Origin: Pseudomonadota bacterium
GTDB taxonomy: Bacteria > Bdellovibrionota > UBA1018
Assembly: GCA_027485695.1 (NCBI GenBank)
Contig: JAIXQO010000003.1
Span: 434,001 to 498,000, forward strand
Direction: 5' to 3'
Length of the DNA stretch: 64,000 nucleotides
Positions within the stretch are counted from its first letter, which is position 1; the number at the start of each line of letters is the position of its first letter. Position numbers and translations under genes: made by a program. Below the pieces are notes generated by a model. It was given only the letters and a program-made list of their open reading frames with translations. It did not search any database and was not told where the DNA came from. Below are positions 48,265 to 57,604 of the stretch, piece by piece.

Positions 48265-49542
48265 TCAAATAAAACCGAGAGCGATCAGCGCAACGACCGT
48301 TGGGACCAACGCCGCCTTCAGGAGTCCCAGTGCAGATACGGCCTGGCCCTCGAATCGGTCTTGTAGAATGGAGAATCCCACCGGATTAGGTGCGTTTGCA
48401 ATCACGGTCAAGCCGCCCCCGACCACGGCTCCAGAAACGAGAGCATATTGGAACGAGGCGCTTGGTCCTTGAATGAGTGTTCCCAAATACGTCAGTGCTG
48501 CGTTGTCCGTGAACGCAGTCAGGCCGATTGCGATGAAGTAAAGCGCGCGATCACTGAGTGAGGTGAGAACGGGGGAAATCCACCACCCTTGGAGACCTCC
48601 CAGAACCACCAATCCAGCCAAAAAATAAGCGACCAGTAGGCTCTCTTTGATCTTGAGTTCGGTTTGGTATTCCTTGGTCACAACCGCAAATCCCATAAAG
48701 AAAAGCAAAATTCCCATGAATACCGAAGCATGATGGGCGGTCATGACCACTGATCCAAGAAAAACGAGGTGAATCAAGATGAGGAGGGCCGGGCTCCGCG
48801 TTTTCTTTTGATGGACCAACGGTAGCTGAGAGATCGGTTTCCAGAGCCACGCTACTAAGATCGCCGTATTGATCGCGCAGGCGATCGCGGCTTTGTAGCC
48901 GAAGTGAGTCAGCATGAACGCCGTATCCCATCCCCAAGGTGCAGCCACCATGAGAACAGGAGGTGCAGCGAAATGAGTGAGTACTCCACCGATGGAAACG
49001 TTCACAAAAAGAGTCGCTAGCATCGCGTATTTCATTTTTTCCGGAGCATCGGTTCTGAAATATCGATCTCGGAGCAAGAGCGCGCAAACCGTCATGGACG
49101 CAGGCTCGGTGATGAACGAGCCCAAGAGTGGTCCGATAAAGAGAATCATCGCAAGCTCCGCGTGTGCTTGCGGCATGGGTAACAGGCGGGCGATCGAGCG
49201 AATCAGGAGTGAGGCACCATCCAGGATCGGGCGAGTCGCTGCGATCGTCATGATCGCAAAGACGAAAAGGGCCTCTGTGTAGTTACGGGTATCCATGTAC
49301 TCGTATGCAGCCTTGGATCCGTCGTGGAGAAAGATGACCGCAAAAAGCGCGGTCGCCCAGATCCCGAACACCACTTCGACTTCTCCGAACAGATGAAAAA
49401 AGTTCTCGCCGAGGCTCCCGTTCGGGAATCGGTGTGAGAGTCTACGAAGGCCGGCCGCGCAAAAGGTGTGGACGACGGCCAGAACGAAGAACAACGTACC
49501 GACGCCTTCGAGAAATGAGGGGGGAGCGAGGTTTTCGAGCAT
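48265..49542 (-). CDS. Putative Na+/H+ antiporter (Na_H_antiport_3 type)
   Basis: A 425-residue inner-membrane protein with about 11-12 hydrophobic segments. The stretch PLLGSFITEPASMTVCALLLRD and ANVSIGGVLTHFAAPPVLMVAAPWGWD match the family of putative Na+/H+ antiporters. The ion and direction are inferred from the family. First gene of a probable operon with the cytochrome-like gene; divergent from the glycosyltransferase. Confidence 0.85.
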   Translation of the reverse strand: MLENLAPPSFLEGVGTLFFVLAVVHTFCAAGLRRLSHRFPNGSLGENFFHLFGEVEVVFGIWATALFAVIFLHDGSKAAYEYMDTRNYTEALFVFAIMTIAATRPILDGASLLIRSIARLLPMPQAHAELAMILFIGPLLGSFITEPASMTVCALLLRDRYFRTDAPEKMKYAMLATLFVNVSIGGVLTHFAAPPVLMVAAPWGWDTAFMLTHFGYKAAIACAINTAILVAWLWKPISQLPLVHQKKTRSPALLILIHLVFLGSVVMTAHHASVFMGILLFFMGFAVVTKEYQTELKIKESLLVAYFLAGLVVLGGLQGWWISPVLTSLSDRALYFIAIGLTAFTDNAALTYLGTLIQGPSASFQYALVSGAVVGGGLTVIANAPNPVGFSILQDRFEGQAVSALGLLKAALVPTVVALIALGFI

Positions 49543-49612
49543 GGTGATCTTAAAACTAACAGAGAAGTCGGCTAGTTGTCACCTCGGACTGTTCCAGTTA
49601 TAGTCGGCGCGC

Positions 49613-50839
49613 ATGCATTCGAAAAAAGCCCTCGTCATCGGTACCGTTTGGCCCGAGCCGACATCATCGGCCGCCGGAGTTCGCACCATCGGGCTCCTCG
49701 TAGCGCTCCGTGATCTCGGGTGGCAGGTGACGATGGCGTCTTCAGCTAAAAACATCGAGTTTCGCGACCGCATCGCAGAACGGGGATTTACGGTCGAGAC
49801 GATCGAGATGAATCATTCGTCATTCGATGAACTCCTCGCGCGCGAAAAATACGAGCTCGCTATTTTCGACCGATTTCTCGTCGAAGAACAATTCGGCGCA
49901 CGAGTGGAGAGAACGCTCCCGAACTGTTTGCGGATCTTGGATACGATTGATCTTCATTTTCTTCGCCGGACGCGTGAGCTTCGGATCAAAGGAAAAATCT
50001 CCGAATCCGAACTCGATCAGGATACCTGTCTTCGAGAATTGGCGTCGATCTATCGGTCTGACCTCTCTCTGATTCTTTCTTCGCAAGAAACCGCAATTCT
50101 TCAGGAGGAATTCGCGATCCCCCATGGCCTGACGGCAGAGTTCGGATTCTGCTACGACGTTCCTGAGCTTACGGATTTACCCAAATACGCAGACCGTCCT
50201 CCACACTTGGCTTGGATCGGTAATTTTCGACATGCGCCTAATGAAGACGCGGTCCGCTGGTGTTTGCGGGAATTCTTGCCGGCACATTGGGATCAGATCA
50301 GAGCGCGGATTCCAAACGCAGAAATACATTTTTACGGCGCTTATCCTCCCAAGGAACTCATGGCGCTCGACCAGCCGAAAAAAGGCATTCGAGTTTTCGG
50401 ACCTTGTGACAACGCCATTGGAACGCTCAAAAAATACCGCGCGATGTTTGCTCCGATCCGATACGGTGCCGGGATCAAAGGCAAAATTTCGGATAGTTGG
50501 GCGGCAGGGCTGCCGGTTGTGACATCTGAGATCGGGGCCGAGGGAATGGTCGCACCCGGACAAAGTTTCGCAGGCGTGATTGCTTCGACTCCCGAGGCGT
50601 TGCGTGACGCCGCAATTGAGCTGGTCCTGAATGAATCGGTTTTCGAGACACGGCAGGCGCAAGGATTACGAGCCTTAGAGGAGCTCTATTCCAGCACTCG
50701 TCAGCGGGAACGCTTGGGTGTGATTCTCGGACAGTTGGAAAATCGACCACGTCCGTGGATTCAGAAAATTCTTTGGCATCAAAATCACCGCAGCACGGAT
50801 TTCTTCTCGCGCTGGATCGAAGCAAAGGAGTCAAAATGA
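49613..50839 (+). CDS. GT4-like glycosyltransferase
   Basis: A 408-residue protein of the GT-B, group-1 type: VWPEPTSSAAGVRT near the start, the C-terminal domain beginning LAWIGNFRHAPNEDAVRW, and the sugar-nucleotide loop MFAPIRYGAGIKGKISDSWAAGLPVVTSEIGAEG. It lacks a membrane segment and is cytoplasmic. Donor and acceptor unknown. It overlaps xthA (ATGA). Confidence 0.85.
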   Translation: MHSKKALVIGTVWPEPTSSAAGVRTIGLLVALRDLGWQVTMASSAKNIEFRDRIAERGFTVETIEMNHSSFDELLAREKYELAIFDRFLVEEQFGARVERTLPNCLRILDTIDLHFLRRTRELRIKGKISESELDQDTCLRELASIYRSDLSLILSSQETAILQEEFAIPHGLTAEFGFCYDVPELTDLPKYADRPPHLAWIGNFRHAPNEDAVRWCLREFLPAHWDQIRARIPNAEIHFYGAYPPKELMALDQPKKGIRVFGPCDNAIGTLKKYRAMFAPIRYGAGIKGKISDSWAAGLPVVTSEIGAEGMVAPGQSFAGVIASTPEALRDAAIELVLNESVFETRQAQGLRALEELYSSTRQRERLGVILGQLENRPRPWIQKILWHQNHRSTDFFSRWIEAKESK

Positions 50840-51600
50840 AAATCGCTAGCTGGAACGTCAACGGAATCCGAGCGGCTGAGAAAAAAGGGTTCGGTACCTG
50901 GATCAAAAACTCGGGCAATGATGTCGTCTGCCTCCAGGAAACTAAATGCCATCCGGATCAGCTGGACCTGTTCTTACGCGAACAAGACGGCTACCGCTCA
51001 TATTGGTCCAGCGCACAGAAAGCCGGTTACAGTGGCACGGCAATTTACACGCGCAAGGAACCCATCAACATCATCGAAGGCATAGGGCTCTCTGAAAGCG
51101 ACAACGAAGGTCGCATCATCGGTCTCGAATTCAAGGATTCCGTCGTCATTTCCGCCTATTTTCCAAACTCTCAGCGTGAACACGATAGACTGCCGGTGAA
51201 ACTCAAGTTTTGCGATGCCATTCACCGCTACTGCGACGATTGGGTGAAAAAAGGTAAGGCGGTCGTCCTCGCTGGAGACTACAATATCGCTCATCATCCG
51301 ATTGACCTGCGTAACCCGAAGTCGAATGAAAACAACGCCGGATTCTTGCCTCAAGAACGCGCCTGGATGGAGCATTTCACCAAGAACGGATACGTCGATA
51401 CGTTCCGCGAATTTGAAAAAGGGCCCGGACACTATAGTTGGTGGAGTTATCGCCCAGGTGTTCGCGAGAAAAATATTGGATGGCGGATCGACTACATCTG
51501 CGTGAACGAAGGGATTCGAGATCGCCTCAAGTCGGCTTGGATCTCTCCGGACGTCATGGGATCCGATCATTGTCCGGTCGGCGTCGAGCTCAAGGATTAG
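50836..51600 (+). CDS. xthA: Exodeoxyribonuclease III
   Basis: A 254-residue Mg-dependent AP endonuclease/3'-exonuclease for base-excision repair. Motifs: ASWNVNGIRA, LQETKCH, VLAGDYNIAHHPIDL, DYICVN and GSDHCPVGVEL, giving the usual Asn, Glu, Asp and His. ATG at 50836 with AAGGAG upstream overlaps the glycosyltransferase stop, deciding the start. Confidence 0.93.
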   Translation: MKIASWNVNGIRAAEKKGFGTWIKNSGNDVVCLQETKCHPDQLDLFLREQDGYRSYWSSAQKAGYSGTAIYTRKEPINIIEGIGLSESDNEGRIIGLEFKDSVVISAYFPNSQREHDRLPVKLKFCDAIHRYCDDWVKKGKAVVLAGDYNIAHHPIDLRNPKSNENNAGFLPQERAWMEHFTKNGYVDTFREFEKGPGHYSWWSYRPGVREKNIGWRIDYICVNEGIRDRLKSAWISPDVMGSDHCPVGVELKD

Positions 51601-51612
51601 ATCCCAGGTGCA

Positions 51613-52605
51613 CTAGTTCGATTTGCGGGAGAAAATCGCATCGGTTTGTCGGACGAACGTTTCGACGTTTAGCGGTCTTGCTTCGACGGCGGTCGGTAGT
51701 CCATTTTGGAAAATGGCTCGTTCTCGGCGAGATGGTTCGCTCAAGTGATGGGCGGTAAATCCAATCATGAATAAGAGGCAAAAAATTCGGACGGTTTTGC
51801 GGGTGGTGTTCGGTCGAAACGCTCGAATGAAAATCCATACTGCGGCGCCGGTGATCAGGCACTCCAGCACGAGCTGAAGCGAGTAGAGTGTGCCGGCGGC
51901 GACTGTGCGCGCGCTGATGCGAAAAACCAACAAATCCTGAAGTTGGGTCATGCCGACGATCAGTAGAGACGCATAGAGCGCTGAAAATATCGCCGGCTTC
52001 GATGAGAAGTCCCGGAAGAAAAACTTAGAGAATGCAAAAATGGCGAGCGTGATTGGGATAGAGAACGCAATCCAACTCAGATCAAACGCAATCCATCCGC
52101 CGATTCCAAGAGACCCTTCGGAGACCTGTAGCGCGAGAATTGCGACATACAATGCACCAACCAGCAGACCTCCGGGCATCGCCTCGATGAAAGGGTAGCT
52201 CTCGTCTTCTTCGTCAATGGTCTCGCCGCTTTCTTCAAGTTCGAATACCGGAATGGTCGACCTTGCCGAGGCGTACGATCGAGGGGGTTTTTCGATTTCC
52301 ATCGCTCGAATGGGATTTGTGACTTGAATGATCTTGCACGGCACGTCCCCGAGCATGATCTCGAGTCCTTCGGTCAGCAGAATCTCTTCTTCGATGGTGT
52401 TGTCCACACGGATCCCATTTCGGCTTCCCAAATCGCGTATGTAGACCGAGTCGTTCTTGACGTAAATCGTGGCGTGTTCTCCTGACACGCTAATATGGCG
52501 AAGAATGATGTCGTTTTTCTTGCTACGTCCGATTTGGCAAGGGTAGCGATCACAGGTCGCTGTGTAGGTGACTTCATCAGGGAGAGAAATCTGTATTCGA
52601 ATCAT
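51613..52605 (-). CDS. FHA-domain membrane protein
   Basis: About 330 residues. The N-terminal FHA domain (IGRSKKNDIIL, ISVSGEHATI, LGSRNGIRV) binds phosphothreonine peptides. Then a linker and about five hydrophobic segments (about 160-310). The FHA part therefore faces the cytoplasm at the inner membrane. Start at 52605 has GGGAG upstream, and overlaps the protease stop (ATGA). No kinase gene is near. Confidence 0.85.
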   Translation of the reverse strand: MIRIQISLPDEVTYTATCDRYPCQIGRSKKNDIILRHISVSGEHATIYVKNDSVYIRDLGSRNGIRVDNTIEEEILLTEGLEIMLGDVPCKIIQVTNPIRAMEIEKPPRSYASARSTIPVFELEESGETIDEEDESYPFIEAMPGGLLVGALYVAILALQVSEGSLGIGGWIAFDLSWIAFSIPITLAIFAFSKFFFRDFSSKPAIFSALYASLLIVGMTQLQDLLVFRISARTVAAGTLYSLQLVLECLITGAAVWIFIRAFRPNTTRKTVRIFCLLFMIGFTAHHLSEPSRRERAIFQNGLPTAVEARPLNVETFVRQTDAIFSRKSN

Positions 52606-53972
52606 TTCTTCTCCCATGACGGCGATTCGAGTGCGTACTGAAGCACGCTGCGCGCATCATCGGCCGTGATGCCGCTTATTCGGTAGTAGGAGAGAGCATT
52701 CGGCCCGTTTTCGCTCAGGGTCATTGCCTTGATTGCGAAATCGAAAAGGGTGGGGAATGCGCGATAACCTCGTGCGCAGATGTTCGCTTTCCAGCGAACA
52801 CCAAAGGAGTTTTGGAGAGTTTGTGTGGTGCATTTCGGGGCGCTGAAACTCCCTGCCTCGTCTTCGGCGGCGCCACCGAAGTAGTCCGAAAAAACGGATT
52901 CTGGTAGCGAGTTGAAAACGTGGTCCATGCCGCGCTTCTGGGACAAGTCGAGTCCGTTTGAAAATATCGCGTAGCCCTCCCGCCAGGAGCCGAGTCTCAT
53001 CTTGGCGGGGAGTGGAATGCCGCGGGAATTCGTGCAGGTTTGGAAAGTTTTCAAGTCGATGCGAAATCGCATGAGTGTTTGGTTGGCTTTGTCCTCGATT
53101 GGAACATCCCAGCATTTGACTCCAGCCGGAGTAAGGGGGGCTAGGAAATTTGCCACTCGCCGACGGTTCGTGGATCCTTTGGTCAATCGCACGACGGCTG
53201 CGTGCATCGAATCAGTGAGCTGGGTTTCGAATTTTTGGAACGCGCTTCTTGTGGTGAGCGGACCCATGGGACCGTTTTGATCCAGTTGTTCAACTAGCGC
53301 GTGGAGGTTTCGAGTGGGAACCACAAATGCGAGGTTTTGCGAGTTCTTGAGAATCGCGACGTTGACGCCACGAACCTGCCCTCGGTCGTCGAACGTCGGT
53401 CCCCCACTCATTCCAGGGTTGAGTGGTGCTGAGAGCACGATGTTTTCGCTGAGGAGGTCGATACTCGTTCCACCGGAATTGCCCTCGGTGACCAGCATCG
53501 ATAAATCCTCGGGCAATCCGACTGAAAAAAGTTTTTCTCCCACCGATGGGAGTTCATCTCGCAAGACGAGTTCGCCCGGGAAGTTCTGGTCGACTCGCAG
53601 AAGCGCGAGGTCAGCGATCAAATCGAACGCAACGATCTCGGCTTGCACTTTTTTGCCGTCGATGACGAGGAATGGCTTGTAGCGAGTGGGCTCCAAGACT
53701 GCTTGAGAAACCACATGAAAATTAGTCGCAATCAAGCCGGTTTTGCGAATCACGAAACCCGTGCCGTAAGAGACCTTCGGCGCATCGAGGGTGGCCGAGA
53801 TGTGTATGGGAAAAACGAGCGAAGAAGCGAGTTGGTAGATACGTTTCGCTTCGCGGCTCTCCGAATACTGCATTTGCGATGCGGTTCCAGACGTGACGGG
53901 AGACTGTGCACGTACGGGATGCACGAGTAGGGCGATGGAAATCAAGATGATCGTTCGCGCGCGTTTAGACAT
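52602..53972 (-). CDS. Secreted trypsin-like (S1C) serine protease
   Basis: A 456-residue exported protein; signal peptide ends VRAQSP. The protease domain covers about residues 45-230: His86 in LIATNFHVVS, Asp121 in DLIADLALL, Ser189 in GMSGGPTFDD, the pattern of DegP/HtrA-like enzymes. No PDZ domain follows; the C-terminal 230 residues have several cysteines and no recognised fold. It is coupled to the FHA gene, suggesting joint function across the inner membrane. Confidence 0.85.
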   Translation of the reverse strand: MSKRARTIILISIALLVHPVRAQSPVTSGTASQMQYSESREAKRIYQLASSLVFPIHISATLDAPKVSYGTGFVIRKTGLIATNFHVVSQAVLEPTRYKPFLVIDGKKVQAEIVAFDLIADLALLRVDQNFPGELVLRDELPSVGEKLFSVGLPEDLSMLVTEGNSGGTSIDLLSENIVLSAPLNPGMSGGPTFDDRGQVRGVNVAILKNSQNLAFVVPTRNLHALVEQLDQNGPMGPLTTRSAFQKFETQLTDSMHAAVVRLTKGSTNRRRVANFLAPLTPAGVKCWDVPIEDKANQTLMRFRIDLKTFQTCTNSRGIPLPAKMRLGSWREGYAIFSNGLDLSQKRGMDHVFNSLPESVFSDYFGGAAEDEAGSFSAPKCTTQTLQNSFGVRWKANICARGYRAFPTLFDFAIKAMTLSENGPNALSYYRISGITADDARSVLQYALESPSWEKK

Positions 53973-54045
53973 CACGGTGAGATCAATAGTGTATCACCCC
54001 GCATCGCAACGGGCTTGTGGCATTTCTCTGACGGCGGTGGCAAGT

Positions 54046-54495
54046 TTACGGAGTTAGATCGAGTTTCGCGACGGTGATGCCCACCGACTCCAGCAGCTCG
54101 ACAGAGGCTCGGATTCGGTAGTCCTCGGCGTAAAACACCTTTCTTACATTTCCGAGGTTGATCAAGCGCTTCGCGCATTGCACGCAGGGCAGGTGCGTGA
54201 CGAACACCACTTTCTCGACCGAGCGAGGGGAGTCGCAGTTGATGACGGCGTTCTCTTCACTGTGCAGGCACCCGCAATTGCCGGGCTCGTCGCGGTCGCA
54301 GCCGTTGTGCAAACCCGAAGCATTGCCGTTGTACCCGACGGCGAGGACTTTTCGGAAATCGGTGCTCGTGATCACGGTTCCAACCGACAATCGTTTGCAG
54401 GTGGAGCGTGAGGCGAGCGTTTTTGCGAGTTTCAGGTAAATTTGCTCAAAAGATGGGCGGCTGGACGGTTGTTCGGGCTGATGGGTTTCGCTCAT
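54046..54495 (-). CDS. dCMP/cytidine-type deaminase
   Basis: A 149-residue zinc deaminase: CLHSEENAVINC holds the catalytic Glu and first zinc ligand, LPCVQCAKRLI the two zinc cysteines. The family and length match deoxycytidylate deaminase (ComEB type), which makes dUMP for thymidylate synthesis. The start overlaps the orn stop (ATGA). Confidence 0.87.
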   Translation of the reverse strand: MSETHQPEQPSSRPSFEQIYLKLAKTLASRSTCKRLSVGTVITSTDFRKVLAVGYNGNASGLHNGCDRDEPGNCGCLHSEENAVINCDSPRSVEKVVFVTHLPCVQCAKRLINLGNVRKVFYAEDYRIRASVELLESVGITVAKLDLTP

Positions 54496-55031
54496 GATTT
54501 TACCGCCGGCGGCTGAACGAATGAGAGGTAGTGTTTGAGTTCTGCGATGGACTCCAGAATGTCGCCCTCGGCCCGGTGCGCGTTTTTCTTCTCATACTGA
54601 ACGGAATATTTATCGCGGAATATTTCCTTGAAAGAACTGACATCAATCATCCGGTAGTGCAGGAGCTTGGCAAATTCTTTCCAATATTCGTCGATGAAGC
54701 GGCGGTCATTGCTGATGGAGTTTCCGACGAGGACGACGCGATCTTGCGAAGAGTAATGTTTTTTGACCAGGGAGATGAGGTCTTTCTCGACTTCATCGGA
54801 GGGTTTGCCGTTCGGTACTTCGGCGGTCAGACCGCTTTTGCCGTGATTCACTTTGCACCAATCGTTCATGCCGTCGAGCACGCTCTGAGGTTGATAGACC
54901 ACCTGGCGGTAGTTATCGATTGGCGTGAAGTCGATATTCGTGATCACCACGGCTACTTCGAGGATCTGGTCTTTTTTCTCATTGAGTCCCGTCATTTCGA
55001 GATCAATCCAAAATAGGTGCTTTTTCGCCAT
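54492..55031 (-). CDS. orn: Oligoribonuclease
   Basis: A 179-residue DEDDh 3'-5' exoribonuclease that degrades short RNA and pGpG. Motifs: WIDLEMTGL (Asp10, Glu12), VLVGNSISNDRRFIDEY, and the later HRAEGDILESIAEL. Length and motifs match Orn. Upstream of the deaminase in the same unit. Confidence 0.93.
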   Translation of the reverse strand: MAKKHLFWIDLEMTGLNEKKDQILEVAVVITNIDFTPIDNYRQVVYQPQSVLDGMNDWCKVNHGKSGLTAEVPNGKPSDEVEKDLISLVKKHYSSQDRVVLVGNSISNDRRFIDEYWKEFAKLLHYRMIDVSSFKEIFRDKYSVQYEKKNAHRAEGDILESIAELKHYLSFVQPPAVKS

Positions 55032-55124
55032 GAGGTGAGTTTAGCGCGAATCAGAGGTTCTTCAAAAGAGACATCCTGAAATCAGTTGCTCTCGTCACGA
55101 AAAAAGGGGATGACCCGTTGCACC

Positions 55125-56555
55125 ATGAGAAAACCGCACCTCCAGAGTCTAGCAACGGGATTGATGATGCTGATGATCGGAGTCGCTTCTGCACGCGCGG
55201 TCGAGCGCCCGGAGCAGTTTGTTTTGCTTTCGTTCGACGGGTCCTATGACAACTCTTTTTGGAAGACCAGCCTTGCTCGGGCCGCGGAATACGGAGCTCA
55301 CTTCACCTACTTCGCGAGTGGACCCTATTTTCTCCGGACTTCCGAAAAGAATCAGTACATTCATCCGGAGTTCGGCGCCGGTCGCTCGGCGATTGGATTC
55401 GGTAGCACGCCGAACGCGATCATTCGCCGAGTCGGTTGGGTGAACCGAGCGTACCGTGAGGGGCATGAAATCGGCTCTCATGTGAATGGCCACTATCAGG
55501 GTGGTTCGAAATGGACGCTCGAACAATGGGAGAGCGAGTTCAAGCAGTTCTATGGTTTATTCTTCGGTGTTTTTGCCAATAACGGCATTACCTCTGGATT
55601 TGGGCCGGATTCGACGCTTGAAAGTCCGTTTTTGTTCGGAAGCGATGAAATCATCGGCTACCGTGCGCCGTTTTTGGAAACCAACCCGTCTATGTATCAG
55701 GTGATGCGAGACTATCGCTATCGTTACGACGCGAGCCAAGTCACGGTTCGACAGGACTACTGGCCAGAGAAACGCGACGGTATTTGGAATTTCCCGCTCT
55801 CTCGCGTAACGCTTGCGGGCACCGGTCGGCGCACCATCTCCATGGACTACAATATTTATTTCTCTCACTCGAACGCTCAGGAGGATCTCGCGAACTCCGA
55901 TTTTTACGAGAAACAAACCTACGAGACGCTCAAAGCCTATTTCGAGAACAACTATTACGGAAACCGTGCCCCGGTTCACATCGGATTCCATTTTGAATCC
56001 TGGAACGGGGGGGCTTACATGCGCGCGTTCTATCGATTGACCCAGGAGATGTGCAGCATGCCTGAGGTGAAATGCGTGACTTATCGCGATTTGGTCGGGT
56101 TCATGGACAGCACAACCGCGAGCCAGATCGCGCAGTACCGTGCGGGTCGTTTCCCAAAACTTGTCCGACCCATTTCGCCGGTCGCCGCGACAGCATCTTT
56201 TGACGGAAAAACGGTATCGTTCGAGATCTGGGATGCGGAGCTGAGCGCGGTCATTTCGTCCGACCAAAACCGAGTTCAAGCTCAGGTGAGTGGTCCGGAT
56301 GCAGATCGTTTGAGAGGTCAGCTCGAGTTCACGGGGCAACTAGAAAACGGCGTGTCGACCGCAGATCATGTCGACCTCCAGCGCATGCCGAAAGCCGTGA
56401 CTTCAATATTCTGGGACGTAAGCGCGACCAAAGGGCCCATGGAAATCTTAAAAGAGCAATTCCAACTGATTCGCGATCCCGCCGGAAATTGGTCGGTACG
56501 GCGCGAAGAAAATCGAGCACTCATGGGTGATTTGCCGGAAGCACATCAGCGGTAG
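55125..56555 (+). CDS. Secreted polysaccharide deacetylase-like protein
   Basis: About 476 residues; signal peptide ends GVASARAVE. The NodB homology domain is visible: LLSFDGSYDNS (Asp pair), GHEIGSHVNGH (His ligands) and GYRAPFLETN. The C-terminal 130 residues are an extra beta domain. It would remove acetyl groups from peptidoglycan or another polymer in the envelope. The Asp-Asn pair of SFDGSYDN differs slightly from the standard FDDG. Confidence 0.82.
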   Translation: MRKPHLQSLATGLMMLMIGVASARAVERPEQFVLLSFDGSYDNSFWKTSLARAAEYGAHFTYFASGPYFLRTSEKNQYIHPEFGAGRSAIGFGSTPNAIIRRVGWVNRAYREGHEIGSHVNGHYQGGSKWTLEQWESEFKQFYGLFFGVFANNGITSGFGPDSTLESPFLFGSDEIIGYRAPFLETNPSMYQVMRDYRYRYDASQVTVRQDYWPEKRDGIWNFPLSRVTLAGTGRRTISMDYNIYFSHSNAQEDLANSDFYEKQTYETLKAYFENNYYGNRAPVHIGFHFESWNGGAYMRAFYRLTQEMCSMPEVKCVTYRDLVGFMDSTTASQIAQYRAGRFPKLVRPISPVAATASFDGKTVSFEIWDAELSAVISSDQNRVQAQVSGPDADRLRGQLEFTGQLENGVSTADHVDLQRMPKAVTSIFWDVSATKGPMEILKEQFQLIRDPAGNWSVRREENRALMGDLPEAHQR

Positions 56556-56679
56556 TGATCCAGTGGATGGTTCCAAGTTTGCCTCCAAGGATCATATTTG
56601 AAACGAAATGCGATCGGGAAATTGCTCATTTCTTCGGAGCAGGGTAGGGGAGTCCAAATTCTTTTTGAAAGGACTACTG

Positions 56680-57255
56680 ATGAAATCGAATATGAGCGTT
56701 TTTTCTGTTCTGTTGAGTTTGTTGGCTGGAGTCTTCAGCCCTGCTCAAGTGTTTGCAAATCAGGCGGCAAATGTGCCGGTCAATGTGCGCGTAACACTTG
56801 CGGATCGCGAACCAGGCGCTCCGGTCGCGGGCCCGGATTCATGGTTGAGCATCGGATGGGAATCCGTAGATACCTTCGCTCAGCTCTGCGGCATGTCCGT
56901 TGACTCATACTCGGTGCGCACTCCCGTACTCCGTGGGGATCAAGGCGACATTGTTCAAATGCAGACCGGACTGATCGAAGTTCAAACCAGTCGTAAATCT
57001 GGAGTCTGTTTGTCGAGCGTAGGAAAAGAATACGGCGACCTATCCTTTAAAGTGGGACGTAAATCTCCTGATCTTTCTGCGCCCGGATACTACGACGTCG
57101 TCGTGAATGGCCGTTATCGTGGATCGTTCTTTTTTAACATCGTCAGCGATTTCACTCAGGGGACGATTCGCTCCCCGAACTTCAGATTTTCGGCGACTGC
57201 GCCGGCTTTGCCGATCCGTTTTGCACCGACCGATCTCTATCGTTCTTCATTTTGA
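56680..57255 (+). CDS. Small secreted protein of unknown function
   Basis: About 191 residues; signal peptide ends AQVFANQA. ATG at 56680 with AAAGGA upstream decides the start. Beta-rich, with cysteines in FAQLCGMS and SGVCLSS. Followed by two strong terminator-like hairpins. No family recognised. Confidence 0.78.
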   Translation: MKSNMSVFSVLLSLLAGVFSPAQVFANQAANVPVNVRVTLADREPGAPVAGPDSWLSIGWESVDTFAQLCGMSVDSYSVRTPVLRGDQGDIVQMQTGLIEVQTSRKSGVCLSSVGKEYGDLSFKVGRKSPDLSAPGYYDVVVNGRYRGSFFFNIVSDFTQGTIRSPNFRFSATAPALPIRFAPTDLYRSSF

Positions 57256-57315
57256 AGGCCGGTAGGACCGGAATTGAACCCGATTGAAGCCGGAGTGGTC
57301 CTGCTTAAGTCTTTG

Positions 57316-57340
57316 AAAAAACGAGTGAATATCGTTTTTT
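57316..57340 (+). terminator. A/T-rich hairpin terminator
   Basis: Perfect 9-base stem AAAAAACGA/TCGTTTTTT with a 7-base loop, ending in six T. Confidence 0.6.
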
Positions 57341-57356
57341 ATGAGATCGATCCTGG

Positions 57357-57386
57357 GGGCTGAGGAGGATTTTCTCAGCCCTTTTT
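57357..57386 (+). terminator. Rho-independent terminator
   Basis: Stem GGGCTGAG/CTCAGCCC with a 9-base loop and five T. With the previous hairpin it isolates fusA from the upstream secreted-protein gene. Confidence 0.85.
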
Positions 57387-57604
57387 CCCACTTGCCAGGC
57401 AGGACCCCATCCGGTTAAATCTTGTGGCACCGCTTTGCGCCGTTTATTTCACTAAACAGACGGGTCTTTGGACCTGAACTGACGCCCTAGTTTTATTTCT
57501 AGCCGCGTATTTTTAGAGGATTGGTCGAGTTCAAAGGAAAGAAAGAATCCCGTTCGGGCGTTCGCTTGCGAGCCTAGAACGACAGCTTAAAGAAGGACTA
57601 AGAC

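Larger units (their letters stand above)
57256..57604. other. Gap before fusA with tandem terminators
   Basis: Nothing coding seen. It holds an AGGACC/GGTCCT inverted repeat (57264-57301), the two terminators listed separately, and about 200 bases of probable fusA promoter and leader, without a promoter I can name with confidence. AAGGA precedes the fusA ATG. Confidence 0.5.
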
